Of a stretch of DNA of 64,000 bases, positions 8,924 through 16,938 are shown piece by piece; position 1 is the first letter of the stretch, and each line of letters starts with the position of its first letter. The stretch is from assembly GCF_042140125.1 (NCBI RefSeq), contig NZ_CP159473.1; one strand, given 5' to 3'. This DNA comes from Rhodophyticola sp017644125 (GTDB taxonomy: Bacteria > Pseudomonadota > Alphaproteobacteria > Rhodobacterales > Rhodobacteraceae). Position numbers and translations under genes: made by a program. The notes beneath the pieces were generated by a model. That model saw nothing but the letters and a program-made list of their open reading frames with translations. It was not told the DNA's origin and did no database searches.

Positions 8924-10126
8924 ATGCAAGAGGCCTTTATTTGCGATTACATCCGCACGCCCATCGGGCGGTTCGGCGGTGCCCTTTCCGGGGTGAGAGC
9001 CGATGATCTCGGTGCGGTCCCGCTGGCCGCGCTGATGGCCCGGAACGAGAGCGTCGACTGGGCGGCGGTGGACGAGGTCATCTATGGCTGCGCCAATCAG
9101 GCCGGAGAAGACAACCGCAATGTGGCGCGGATGTGCACGCTTCTGGCGGGGCTGCCGGTGGAGGTTCCGGGGGTCACCGTCAACCGGTTATGCGGATCCG
9201 GGATGGATGCGGTGATCGGGGCGGCGCGCGCGATCCGCGCGGGCGAGGCGGAGATGATGATCGCAGGCGGGGTCGAAAGCATGTCGCGCGCGCCTTTCGT
9301 CATGCCCAAGGCCGACACCGCGTTTTCGCGCAAGGCGGAGATCCACGACACCACAATCGGCTGGCGCTTCGTCAACCCCGTGATCAAGGCGCAATACGGG
9401 ATCGACAGCATGCCCGAGACGGCCGAAAACGTGGCCGCCGACTATGCCATTGCCCGCAGCGATCAGGATGAATTCGCGCTTCGCTCCCAGATCAGGGCGG
9501 CGGCGGCGCAGGATAACGGGCGTCTGGCGCGGGAAATCACGCCCGTGACGATCCCGCAGCGCAAGGGCGCTCCCGTGGTTGTGGACCGGGACGAGCATCC
9601 GCGCGCCACCACGGCGGAGAAACTGGCCGCCCTTCCCACGCCGTTCCGGGCCGATGGCAGCGTGACTGCCGGCAACGCCTCTGGCGTCAATGACGGCGCG
9701 GCCGCGTTGATCATCGCGTCGGAGGGGGCGGCCCGCCGACATGGGATGACGCCCGTTGCGCGCATCATGGGCGGGGCTACGGCGGGCGTGCCGCCCCGGA
9801 TCATGGGGATGGGGCCGGCGCCGGCGACGCAAAGGCTTTGCGCGCGTCTGGGTCTTGCCCCTTCTGATTTCGACGTGATCGAGCTGAACGAGGCCTTTGC
9901 CGCTCAGGGGCTGGCCGTCCTCAGGGCGCTCGATCTGCCGGATGACGCGGTGCACGTGAACCCCAATGGCGGGGCGATCGCCCTTGGCCACCCTCTGGGC
10001 ATGTCGGGGGCCCGGATTGCCGGCACCGCGGCGCTTGAATTGCAGGCGCGTGGCGGCCGGTACGGGCTTGCGACCATGTGCATCGGCGTGGGGCAAGGTA
10101 TCGCCGTTGGGCTGGAACGGGTGTGA
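8924..10126 (+). CDS. acetyl-CoA acyltransferase (thiolase, 3-oxoadipyl-CoA thiolase-like)
   Basis: 400-aa degradative thiolase. The nucleophile is Cys90 in NRLCGSGMD, and the second catalytic residues are His356 in GHPLGMSGAR and Cys386 in MCIGVGQG. The N-terminus MQEAFICDYIRTPIGRFGG resembles PcaF/PaaJ-type thiolases that cleave 3-oxoadipyl-CoA, consistent with a dicarboxylyl-CoA substrate. The start has a GAGGAG site seven bases upstream; a longer in-frame start would run into the promoter region. It diverges from the hydratase/dehydrogenase operon, and together these genes make a full beta-oxidation turn. Substrate choice between 3-oxopimeloyl-, 3-oxoadipyl- and acetoacetyl-CoA cannot be settled here. 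Confidence 0.9.
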   Translation: MQEAFICDYIRTPIGRFGGALSGVRADDLGAVPLAALMARNESVDWAAVDEVIYGCANQAGEDNRNVARMCTLLAGLPVEVPGVTVNRLCGSGMDAVIGAARAIRAGEAEMMIAGGVESMSRAPFVMPKADTAFSRKAEIHDTTIGWRFVNPVIKAQYGIDSMPETAENVAADYAIARSDQDEFALRSQIRAAAAQDNGRLAREITPVTIPQRKGAPVVVDRDEHPRATTAEKLAALPTPFRADGSVTAGNASGVNDGAAALIIASEGAARRHGMTPVARIMGGATAGVPPRIMGMGPAPATQRLCARLGLAPSDFDVIELNEAFAAQGLAVLRALDLPDDAVHVNPNGGAIALGHPLGMSGARIAGTAALELQARGGRYGLATMCIGVGQGIAVGLERV

Positions 10127-10210
10127 TCGGCCGGCAGTTTCCCCCGCGTGCGCCATGATGCGGACGGGCTCCGGGGTGCTTGATGCGGACAGGTCCGCCG
10201 CGCCCCGCTC

Positions 10211-11080
10211 TCAGGCGCGGGCAAGCGGCCTCATCAGCCCCTCCTGCGCGGTGGAGGCGACCAGCGTTCCGTCGGCGGCATAGATCAGCCCGCGGTTCAC
10301 GCCGCGTCCGCCGCCGGTCCATGGGCTGTCCATCACGTAAAGATGCCAGGCTCCGAAATCGACGGGCGCGTGGAACCACACCGCGTGATCCAGACTGGCG
10401 GTCATGATGTCGCCGGTGAACCAGCTCTGGCCATGGGGCCGCAGCCCCGTGCCCAGAAGATGCAGATCGCTGGCATAGGTGAGCAGGCAATGCTGCATCC
10501 ATGCCGACGCATCCGGCACCGGGCGGGTCAGCCGGAACCAGACGGCATGGCCATCCGGGGCGGGCGTGGGCGCCATCAGGTCATATTCGTCGGTCGGCCG
10601 AAGCTCGATGGGAGAGGGCCGCAGGATATCGTCGCGCCGCGCGGCGGGCGCGCGGGCCGCAAGACCGGCCTTGGCCTCGGCGCGGGACGGCAGGGTTTCG
10701 GGGTCGGGCGCCGCCGGCATCGGGTGCTGGTGGTGAAACCCCGTCTCCTCGATATGAAACGAGGCCGACATGTTCAGGATTTGCCGTCCGTTCTGGATCG
10801 CGATCACCCGGCGGGTGGTGAAACTGCCGCCATCGCGGGCGCGGTCGACCTCGTAGATCACCGGGCGCGACGGATCGCCGGGGCGCATGAAATAGGCATG
10901 AAGCGAATGGCAGCGGCGGCCATCCACGGTGTGATAGGCCGCCGACAAAGCCTGCCCCACAACCTGCCCGCCGAAGATGCGTTTGGAGGTTTCGCCGCCC
11001 GAACCCTTGCCGCGATAGAGGTTCATCTCCAGCGGTTCGATATCCAGAAGATCGAGAAGTGCGGCAACGGGATCGGTCAT
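10211..11080 (-). CDS. tesB: acyl-CoA thioesterase II
   Basis: 289-aa double-hotdog thioesterase that hydrolyses acyl-CoA to free acid and CoA in the cytoplasm. The length matches TesB. The signature RIFGGQVVGQAL is near residue 38 and the second hotdog carries LLTYASDLHLLGTGL and HAVWFHAPVDFGAWHLYVMDSP. The chosen start MTDPVAALLDLL gives the usual N-terminus; a further 36 in-frame codons upstream look like non-coding shadow. It sits alone on the minus strand between the thiolase and the BKACE-like gene, and may relieve CoA trapping during acyl catabolism. Confidence 0.9.
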   Translation of the reverse strand: MTDPVAALLDLLDIEPLEMNLYRGKGSGGETSKRIFGGQVVGQALSAAYHTVDGRRCHSLHAYFMRPGDPSRPVIYEVDRARDGGSFTTRRVIAIQNGRQILNMSASFHIEETGFHHQHPMPAAPDPETLPSRAEAKAGLAARAPAARRDDILRPSPIELRPTDEYDLMAPTPAPDGHAVWFRLTRPVPDASAWMQHCLLTYASDLHLLGTGLRPHGQSWFTGDIMTASLDHAVWFHAPVDFGAWHLYVMDSPWTGGGRGVNRGLIYAADGTLVASTAQEGLMRPLARA

Positions 11081-11202
11081 GTGCGGGTCCTTCGGCGTGG
11101 TCCTGTCGCGGTCTCTACGCCTTTGACGGGCAGGGCACAAATCCTTCGCCTTGCGCTTCTGCGCCGATCGGGGGCAGTCTGCCGCCAAAGAGGAGGGGCC
11201 CC

Positions 11203-12033
11203 ATGAGCAAACCTTGTATCATCTGCGTGGCGATTACCGGATCGGTGCCGCGCAAATCCGACAATCCGGCCGTGCCGATCACCATGTCCGAACAGGTGGA
11301 AAGCACACATGCGGCCTATGAGGCCGGCGCGAGCATCTGTCACGCCCATGTCCGCAACGACGACGAAACCCCCAGTTCCGACCCCGAGAAATTCGCGCGC
11401 CTGAAAGAGGGGCTGGAGGCGCATTGCCCCGGCATGATCCTTCAGTTTTCCACCGGCGGGCGCTCGGGCGCGGGCAAGGAGCGGGGCGGAATGCTCTCCC
11501 TGCGGCCGGACATGGCGTCGCTTTCGGTCGGGTCCAACAACTTCCCCACGCGGGTCTATGAAAATCCGCCCGATCTGGTGGATTGGCTGGCCTCCGAAAT
11601 GCTGACCTACCAGATCAAGCCGGAGATCGAGGCTTTCGACCTGTCCCATATCCATCAGGCCGCGAAAATGCAGGCTGACGGTCGCCTTGCCGCGCCCGCC
11701 TATGTGCAATTCGTCATGGGCGTGAAGAACGCAATGCCCGCAGACCGGGATGTCTTCGATTATTATGTGCGCACGATGGCGCGACTTCTTCCCGACAGCG
11801 AGTGGTGCGCCGCCGGGATCGGGCGCCACCAGATCGAGGTCAACGAATGGTCGGTCGCCGCGGGCGGGCATGCGCGCACGGGACTGGAGGACAATGTGCG
11901 GCTGGACCGCGAAAGGCTTGCCCCGTCGAACGCCGCGCTGGTGACACGGGTCGCCAAGATTTGTGCAGAACATGACCGTCCTGTGGCCACGCCGTCCCAG
12001 GCCCGCGAAATCCTGGGCCTGCGCCCGGCCTGA
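11203..12033 (+). CDS. BKACE-family 3-keto acid cleavage enzyme (DUF849)
   Basis: 276-aa TIM-barrel protein of the beta-keto acid cleavage family, which condenses a 3-keto acid with acetyl-CoA to give acetoacetate and a new CoA ester. Zinc ligands His47 and His49 are seen in CHAHVRND and the conserved glutamate in GRHQIEVNEWS; the GGRSG loop and the HARTGLEDN segment near the C-terminus are also family features. The ATG at 11203 follows AGGAGGGG. The specific keto acid is unknown because BKACE members differ widely in side-chain preference. Its place beside beta-oxidation genes suggests a carnitine-, lysine- or dicarboxylate-derived substrate. Confidence 0.87.
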   Translation: MSKPCIICVAITGSVPRKSDNPAVPITMSEQVESTHAAYEAGASICHAHVRNDDETPSSDPEKFARLKEGLEAHCPGMILQFSTGGRSGAGKERGGMLSLRPDMASLSVGSNNFPTRVYENPPDLVDWLASEMLTYQIKPEIEAFDLSHIHQAAKMQADGRLAAPAYVQFVMGVKNAMPADRDVFDYYVRTMARLLPDSEWCAAGIGRHQIEVNEWSVAAGGHARTGLEDNVRLDRERLAPSNAALVTRVAKICAEHDRPVATPSQAREILGLRPA

Positions 12034-12185
12034 TTGCTGCTATATGTCGGGGGAGCGAGCCGGGGGCAGGGCGGGCGCCGGGGCCTATCCCGTTTCTGCC
12101 CGAATTCCGGGCGATCGCGGCCTCTTCCTTGGACAAGCGCGCAGGGATTGGCTTCTATGTGCCAAAGATCGAACGGAGATCGCCC

Positions 12186-12986
12186 ATGACCCGACCCAAA
12201 CGCTTCTGGCGCGAGATGACCACGCGGGACTTTGCGGCGGCAGGGACGGGCGACTGGATTGCCGTCCTTCCCGTCGCGGCCATCGAGCAGCACGGCCCGC
12301 ACCTGCCGGTCGGGGTGGATGCGCTGATCGCGGAGGCGATGGTGGCGCGCGCGGCGGACGCCCTGCCCGAAGACAGCCCGGCCACGTTTCTGCCGGTTCA
12401 GCAGATTTGCAAGTCCAACGAACACATTGCCTTTCCCGGCACGCTGACGCTGGACTGGGAGGTGGCGATCAAGTCATGGCTTCAGATCGGGGCGAGTGTA
12501 GCGCGCGCGGGAGTGCGCAAGCTGATCCTGATCACCAGTCACGGCGGCAATGTCCCCCCGATGGAGATCGTGGCGCGCGAATTGCGCCAGAGCCATGGCA
12601 TGGCCGTCGTCACCACCGCCTGGACCCGGTTGCGCGATGCGTCGGTTTACGACTATCCCGACGGGCCGATGGTGGATATCCATGGCGGGCTGTCGGAAAC
12701 ATCGATGATGCTTGCGCTTTGGCCCGATCTTGTGGCGATGGAGCATGCGGAGGATTTCGGCTCCGCCCAGACGGCGCTTCGGCAGGGATCGGCCAGGCTG
12801 GGCTATCACATGGCGGAGGCGAACATGGCCTGGCTCGCCCATGACCTGAACCCCAAGGGCACCGTGGGCGACGCCTCCCGCGCCACCGCAGCGCTTGGCG
12901 CGGCCGACGTGGCCGGCCAGATCGCGGGGTTTTGCGCCCTGATCGAGGATCTGGCCCGCGTCAGCCCGCCCGACCACGGCGGTTAG
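12186..12986 (+). CDS. creatininase-family amidohydrolase
   Basis: 266-aa metal-dependent hydrolase of the creatininase fold. Metal-binding residues appear in AAIEQHGPHLPVGVDALIAE (Glu34, His36, Asp45), in ITSHGGNVPP and in DIHGGLSETSMM. The start at 12186 has GGAGAT just upstream. Family members hydrolyse creatinine or cyclic amides or process the mycofactocin peptide; no mycofactocin genes are visible, so the substrate is open. Its TAG overlaps the TAA of the convergent znuB by three bases. The gene follows the BKACE-like gene by about 150 bases and may be co-transcribed with it. Confidence 0.82.
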   Translation: MTRPKRFWREMTTRDFAAAGTGDWIAVLPVAAIEQHGPHLPVGVDALIAEAMVARAADALPEDSPATFLPVQQICKSNEHIAFPGTLTLDWEVAIKSWLQIGASVARAGVRKLILITSHGGNVPPMEIVARELRQSHGMAVVTTAWTRLRDASVYDYPDGPMVDIHGGLSETSMMLALWPDLVAMEHAEDFGSAQTALRQGSARLGYHMAEANMAWLAHDLNPKGTVGDASRATAALGAADVAGQIAGFCALIEDLARVSPPDHGG

Positions 12987-13777
12987 GCCCGGCGCGTCAG
13001 GCTGATCAGCGTCGAGGCAAGGAAGACCAGCGCGGCGGCGCAGACGATGCTGGGTCCGGTTGGGGTGTCGAACTGGAAAGACGCCCACAGCCCGGCCAGC
13101 GCCGACGCGGCGCCGATGCCGCCGGCGGTCAGAGCCATCGCCTCCGGCGATCCGCTGAAAGGCCGTGCCGCGGCGGCGGGGATCAGCATCAGTGCGATGA
13201 TCAGCAACGCCCCGACCACCTTGATCGCCACGGCCACGACCGCCGCCAGCGCAAGCGTCAAGACAAGCTGTTCGCGCCGCGGGTTCACCCCCGCCGCCTT
13301 GGCCAGATCGGCGGAAAGCGTTGCGGTCAGCAGTGGCTGCCAGCGCCAGCCGATCAGCATCAGAACCGCCAGCGCGCCGCCCCATATCACGGCCAGATCG
13401 GCACGGGTCACGGCAAGGATATCGCCGAAAAGATAGGCCGACAGGTCAACCCGCACCCCGCTCAGAAGCGATACGGCGACAAGGCCGAAGGCCAGTGCAG
13501 AATGCGCAAGAACCCCCAGAAACGTGTCGATGCCGTACCCACGTTCGGACAATGTGGAAACCGCAAGCGCCATGGCCAGGCACACCGCCAGAACGCCCGC
13601 GAAGATCGAGATCGAGAAACTGAGGCTCAGCGCCACGCCCAGCAATGCCGCATGGGCCGTCGCATCGCCGAAATAGGCCATGCGCCGCCAGACCACGAAG
13701 CAGCCAAGGGGGGCCGCGGCGATGGCCACGCCGACGCCCGCCAATGCCGCGCGGATCAGGAAATCATCCAGCATCAC
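12983..13777 (-). CDS. znuB: zinc ABC transporter permease
   Basis: 264-aa inner-membrane permease of the ABC-3 metal family. Several hydrophobic helices are visible (for example residues 5-28, 50-80, 85-110 and 170-200), with the cytoplasmic AAPLGCFVVWRRMAYFGDATAHAAL region near the N-terminus that contacts the ATPase. The start overlaps the znuC stop by four bases, giving zur-znuC-znuB as a tightly coupled operon. It moves zinc into the cytoplasm together with ZnuA and ZnuC. Manganese or iron specificity is excluded mainly by the Zur-type regulator and the His-rich ZnuA. Confidence 0.93.
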   Translation of the reverse strand: MMLDDFLIRAALAGVGVAIAAAPLGCFVVWRRMAYFGDATAHAALLGVALSLSFSISIFAGVLAVCLAMALAVSTLSERGYGIDTFLGVLAHSALAFGLVAVSLLSGVRVDLSAYLFGDILAVTRADLAVIWGGALAVLMLIGWRWQPLLTATLSADLAKAAGVNPRREQLVLTLALAAVVAVAIKVVGALLIIALMLIPAAAARPFSGSPEAMALTAGGIGAASALAGLWASFQFDTPTGPSIVCAAALVFLASTLISLTRRA

Positions 13778-14523
13778 TCTGCAACCTCATGGGCGTGGTC
13801 GTGATCATGTGCATGGTCGTGGCTGTGACTGTGTTCGTGCCTGTAAAGGGCAAGCGCGCCTTGCGTCCCGGTGCCGAACAGCGCCCGATAGGCCGGTGCG
13901 GAGGCCACGATTTCGGGCTTGCCTTCGCAACAGATATGCCCGTTCAGACAGATCACCCGATCAGAGGCGCTCATTACGACATGAAGCTCGTGGCTGACCA
14001 TCAGCACAGCGCAGCCTAGGTCGCGGCGGACCTGTTCGATCAGCCGGTAGAACGCGGCGGAGCCGGGCTGATCAAGGCCCTGGGTTGCCTCGTCGAGGAT
14101 CAGGAGATCGGGGTGGTTCAGCAAGGCGCGGGCCAGAAGAACCCGCTGACGCTGGCCGCCGGACAGATCGGTCATCTGACGGGAGAGCAGATCGGCGGCC
14201 CCGGCCTCTTCAAGTGCTGCACACATCGCCTTCCGGGTCTGGCGTTGCGGCAGCGACAGAAACCGCGCCACGGTCAGCGGCAGGGTCCGGTCGATGTGCA
14301 ATTGCTGCGGCACATACCCGATTTTCAGCCTGGGCGCGCGGTGGATACTGCCTGCGCTCGGCTCCAGGACGCCGATCAGCGCCTTCAGGAAGCTCGACTT
14401 GCCCGAACCGTTGGGCCCGACGATGGTCACGATTTCGCCCGGTTCGATGGCGAAATCGACATCCCGGAGCACGGTTTCCCGCCCCAGGCGCAGGGCCAGA
14501 TCCCGGGTTTCGATCAGGCTCAT
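13774..14523 (-). CDS. znuC: zinc ABC transporter ATP-binding protein
   Basis: 249-aa ATPase powering zinc import. Walker A GPNGSGKS, the ABC signature LSGGQRQRVLLARAL and Walker B LLILDEATQGLD are intact. The C-terminus is an unusual histidine-rich tail, HEHSHSHDHAHDHDHAHE, which could bind zinc and sense or buffer the imported metal; such tails occur in some ZnuC proteins. The start MSLIETRDLAL overlaps the zur stop by four bases (ATGA), so zur, znuC and znuB are one transcript. Expression should fall when Zur binds zinc at the palindrome upstream of zur. Confidence 0.94.
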   Translation of the reverse strand: MSLIETRDLALRLGRETVLRDVDFAIEPGEIVTIVGPNGSGKSSFLKALIGVLEPSAGSIHRAPRLKIGYVPQQLHIDRTLPLTVARFLSLPQRQTRKAMCAALEEAGAADLLSRQMTDLSGGQRQRVLLARALLNHPDLLILDEATQGLDQPGSAAFYRLIEQVRRDLGCAVLMVSHELHVVMSASDRVICLNGHICCEGKPEIVASAPAYRALFGTGTQGALALYRHEHSHSHDHAHDHDHAHEVAE

Positions 14524-14999
14524 CTTTCCGCCTCTGCGCAGGCGGGGCAAAGCCCCTCCAACTCGACCACGGCATGTTCCATGGCAAACCCCATGGCCTC
14601 GGCCTCCTGATCCAGCGATCGCTCCACCGGTCGTGCCCCGGCTTCGGCGACGGATTCGCATTTGCGGCAGATCAGAAAGGTCGGACGATGCGCGCCGCCC
14701 GAATGGGTGCAGGCGATATAGGCGTTCAGGCGTTCGACGCGATGGGCGAAACCATGGCTCACCAGAAAATCCAGCGCGCGATAGGCGATGGGGGGCTGCG
14801 CGCCCAACCCTTCGACCTGAAGCCGGGCAAGGATATCATAGGCGCCATGCGCGCGATGGTCCTCCAGCAGCAGTTCCAGAACCCGCCGGCGGGCCGGCGT
14901 CAGGCGCAGGTTTTCCTCCGCGCAGCGCTTTTCCGCCGCCTGCATCGCGTCCCGGATGCAGCTTGCGTGGTCATGGGTTTCAAAGCCGGGCTGGGACAT
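14520..14999 (-). CDS. zur: zinc uptake regulator, Fur family
   Basis: 159-aa Fur-family repressor. The winged-helix part contains LRLTPARRRVLELLLEDHRAHGAYDI and PPIAYRALDFLVSHG; the dimer domain has an ICRKCESV pair and a C-terminal CPAC pair that hold the structural zinc. Residues THSGGAHRPTF replace the usual HHDH string. Being first in the operon with znuC and znuB identifies it as Zur and not Fur or Mur. With zinc bound it should block both znu promoters. A perfect 14-base palindrome lies 30-43 bases upstream of its start. Confidence 0.92.
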   Translation of the reverse strand: MSQPGFETHDHASCIRDAMQAAEKRCAEENLRLTPARRRVLELLLEDHRAHGAYDILARLQVEGLGAQPPIAYRALDFLVSHGFAHRVERLNAYIACTHSGGAHRPTFLICRKCESVAEAGARPVERSLDQEAEAMGFAMEHAVVELEGLCPACAEAER

Positions 15000-15026
15000 C
15001 GGGCAGGATCCGTCACGTGAGGTATT

Positions 15027-15044
15027 GATATGTTATAACATACC
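15027..15044. promoter_or_regulatory. Zur operator palindrome
   Basis: The core TATGTTATAACATA at 15029-15042 is a perfect palindrome and sits in the 84-base gap between the zur and znuA starts. It resembles the ATGTTATA-type boxes reported for alphaproteobacterial Zur. One site can serve both divergent promoters, repressing zur-znuCB and znuA when zinc is plentiful. Confidence 0.8.
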
Positions 15045-15083
15045 ATATAGGAGTTCTCCGACTTCTGACAGGAGAGCCATGCC

Positions 15084-16115
15084 ATGTCCATCCAAATCTT
15101 CCCCTTTTGCGCCGTTGTCCTTTCGGTTTCCGTCGGTGCCGCTTGGGCGGATGCCCCCCGAATCGTCACCGATATTCCGCCTGTGCATTCGCTCACCGCG
15201 CGGGTGATGGAGGGGGTCGGAACGCCCGATCTGCTGGTGGATGGCGCCACCTCGCCGCATGACTTCGCGCTACGTCCATCCCAGGCCGCCGCTCTGGCGG
15301 AGGCGGACCTTGTGATCTGGGTGGGGGAGGCGTTGACCCCGGCCTTGGCGGGTTCGATGAGCGCACTGGCAGAACGGGCCGAGTTCGTGGAGTTGATGGC
15401 TGTGGAGGGGGCTGTGACGCATGCCTATCGCGAGAGCGTGGGCGGCGATCATGACCATGACCACGATCATGCAGCGGATCACGGTGACGATACCGCACAT
15501 GACCACGACAGCCACGCGCATGACGACCATGATCACGACGCCCATGAAACTGCAGCCCATGAAACTGCTGCCCATGACGACCATCACCATGATCATGACC
15601 ATTCCGGCATGGACCCCCATGGCTGGCTCGATCCGGCCAACGCGATCCTCTGGACCGGTGTAATCGCGGACCGGCTGGCGGACATGGATCCGGCCAACGC
15701 CGCCGTCTATCAGGCAAATGCCCGCGCGGCAGAAGCGGAACTCACACAGTTGCAGGCCGAGATCGCGGAGCGGTTCGGCGCCGGCGTGCAGCCGCAATTC
15801 GTGGTTTTCCACGATGCCTATCAGTATTTCGAGACCGCCTTCGGTCTTGCCCCGATCGGCGCGATTTCCCTGTCCGAGGCGGAGGCGCCGTCGGCCGCGC
15901 GGGTGGCCGAGATCCGCGACCGGATTGGCGGATTGGGTGCGATCTGCGTCTTTGCCGAGCCGCAATTCGACCCCCGGATCGTGGCGGCGGTCACAGAGGA
16001 TACACCGGCCAGAACGGCGGTGATCGACCCGTTGGGGGCGCAGCTGGAACCGGGCCCCGAGCTTTATCCGGCGCTGATGCGCGCCATGACCGAAAGCTTC
16101 GCCTCCTGCGGCTAG
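15084..16115 (+). CDS. znuA: zinc ABC transporter substrate-binding protein
   Basis: 343-aa periplasmic zinc-binding protein. A signal peptide ends at about AWA-22. Zinc-binding histidines are expected in PPVHSL (His35), SPHD (His59), MDPHGWLDP (His179) and the later FHDAY segment. Residues 121-174 form a charged loop very rich in His and Asp, the classic feature separating ZnuA from manganese binders. Within it a 15-base unit occurs twice in tandem (15541-15555 and 15556-15570), encoding AHETA repeats, so the loop can grow or shrink by slippage. Its TAG shares the bases CTAG with the stop of the convergent gene. Confidence 0.94.
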   Translation: MSIQIFPFCAVVLSVSVGAAWADAPRIVTDIPPVHSLTARVMEGVGTPDLLVDGATSPHDFALRPSQAAALAEADLVIWVGEALTPALAGSMSALAERAEFVELMAVEGAVTHAYRESVGGDHDHDHDHAADHGDDTAHDHDSHAHDDHDHDAHETAAHETAAHDDHHHDHDHSGMDPHGWLDPANAILWTGVIADRLADMDPANAAVYQANARAAEAELTQLQAEIAERFGAGVQPQFVVFHDAYQYFETAFGLAPIGAISLSEAEAPSAARVAEIRDRIGGLGAICVFAEPQFDPRIVAAVTEDTPARTAVIDPLGAQLEPGPELYPALMRAMTESFASCG

Positions 16116-16573
16116 GCTGCGCGTTTCCGGCATGCGTCGCCGTAGCAGGCGCAAAGCACATGGTCCCATCCGGAGCGATAACCAAGCATGGTCTCGGTCG
16201 CGGCACTGGCCAGCATCTCGAACCCGGCATGGGTCAGATCGACCCGCGTGCCGGGCCCGTCGGCGGTGAAGACGACGGTGATCTGTGTCGCCTCGGCCGG
16301 GTCGCGGCCGACATACCAGTCAAGCGCGAGCTTCGCGCCCGGTTCCCATGCGGTGACGGTCGCCCATGGGTCGGTTCGGCCATCGGGATGGGTTTCGAGG
16401 ATACGGCCGCCTTCGTGCGGCTCGACCACCACATCCGCGGCGGGTTTCCCGTCTCGGGCGGAAAGGGAATGGCTGTCCAGCGGCCACCAGCTGGCCATGT
16501 CTTCGGTGAAGAGATCGAAGGCCTTGTCGGGCGGAAGCGGGACATGAACGGTCTTGTGGATCGGGTCGGTCAT
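16112..16573 (-). CDS. SRPBCC (AHSA1-like) domain protein
   Basis: 153-aa protein of the START/Bet v1-like SRPBCC fold, which forms a hydrophobic cavity. The N-terminal HVPLPPDKAFDLFTEDMASWWPL and the RILETHPDGRTDPWATVTAWEPG core are typical of the AHSA1 branch. The C-terminal VDLTHAGFEML and TMLGYRSGWDHVL match the final helix. The start overlaps the stop of the ArsR-type gene by four bases. Such ArsR-SRPBCC pairs are widespread, but the ligand or activity is generally unknown, and nothing here defines it. Confidence 0.85.
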   Translation of the reverse strand: MTDPIHKTVHVPLPPDKAFDLFTEDMASWWPLDSHSLSARDGKPAADVVVEPHEGGRILETHPDGRTDPWATVTAWEPGAKLALDWYVGRDPAEATQITVVFTADGPGTRVDLTHAGFEMLASAATETMLGYRSGWDHVLCACYGDACRKRAA

Positions 16574-16914
16574 TCGGGTGTCTCCGTATCAGGGGGGGAT
16601 GTGCGGCGCCCGGCCTCCGCTGCGAAAGCGGTGAGCGCGTCGTCCCAGAGGGCATCGAGATAGCGGCGCAACGCGGCCACGCCCTCCGGCGCAAGCGCAT
16701 AGACGCGGCGTGTGCCCTGCGGCATGACCTCCAGAAGCCCCGCATCGCTGAGCACCTTGAGATGCTGCGACACGGCCGGCCGGCTGACGGTCAATCCGTG
16801 CGCCAACTCGCCCACGGGCAGGGCGCCATGGCGGAGCCGCTCGACAATCGCCCGGCGGGTCGGATCCCCAAGAGCGGCAATCGCGGTTTCGGGGTTGGGG
16901 CTTGCGTAAGTCAT
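16570..16914 (-). CDS. ArsR-family transcriptional regulator
   Basis: 114-aa winged-helix protein with the ArsR/SmtB pattern: ALGDPTRRAIVERLRHG, then the recognition segment LTVSRPAVSQHLKVLSDAGLL and the wing RRVYALAPEG. There are no cysteines in the alpha-3 position, so it is not an obvious metal sensor and belongs to the group paired with SRPBCC genes. A perfect inverted repeat abuts its start codon and probably mediates autorepression of the two-gene operon. Confidence 0.87.
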   Translation of the reverse strand: MTYASPNPETAIAALGDPTRRAIVERLRHGALPVGELAHGLTVSRPAVSQHLKVLSDAGLLEVMPQGTRRVYALAPEGVAALRRYLDALWDDALTAFAAEAGRRTSPPDTETPE

Positions 16915-16915
16915 A

Positions 16916-16928
16916 ACTTACCGTAAGT
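16916..16928. promoter_or_regulatory. inverted repeat at ArsR-family gene start
   Basis: ACTTAC-C-GTAAGT is a perfect inverted repeat directly upstream of the regulator ATG. Additional half sites, GTAAG at 16906-16910 and CTTACG at 16933-16938, flank it. Their placement over the translation start suggests an autoregulatory operator. Confidence 0.6.
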
Positions 16929-16938
16929 ATCTGCTTAC

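Noticed and set aside
15440..15610. Short repeated units that could suggest a CRISPR or minisatellite
   Set aside because: They encode the His/Asp loop of ZnuA in frame; no spacer structure.
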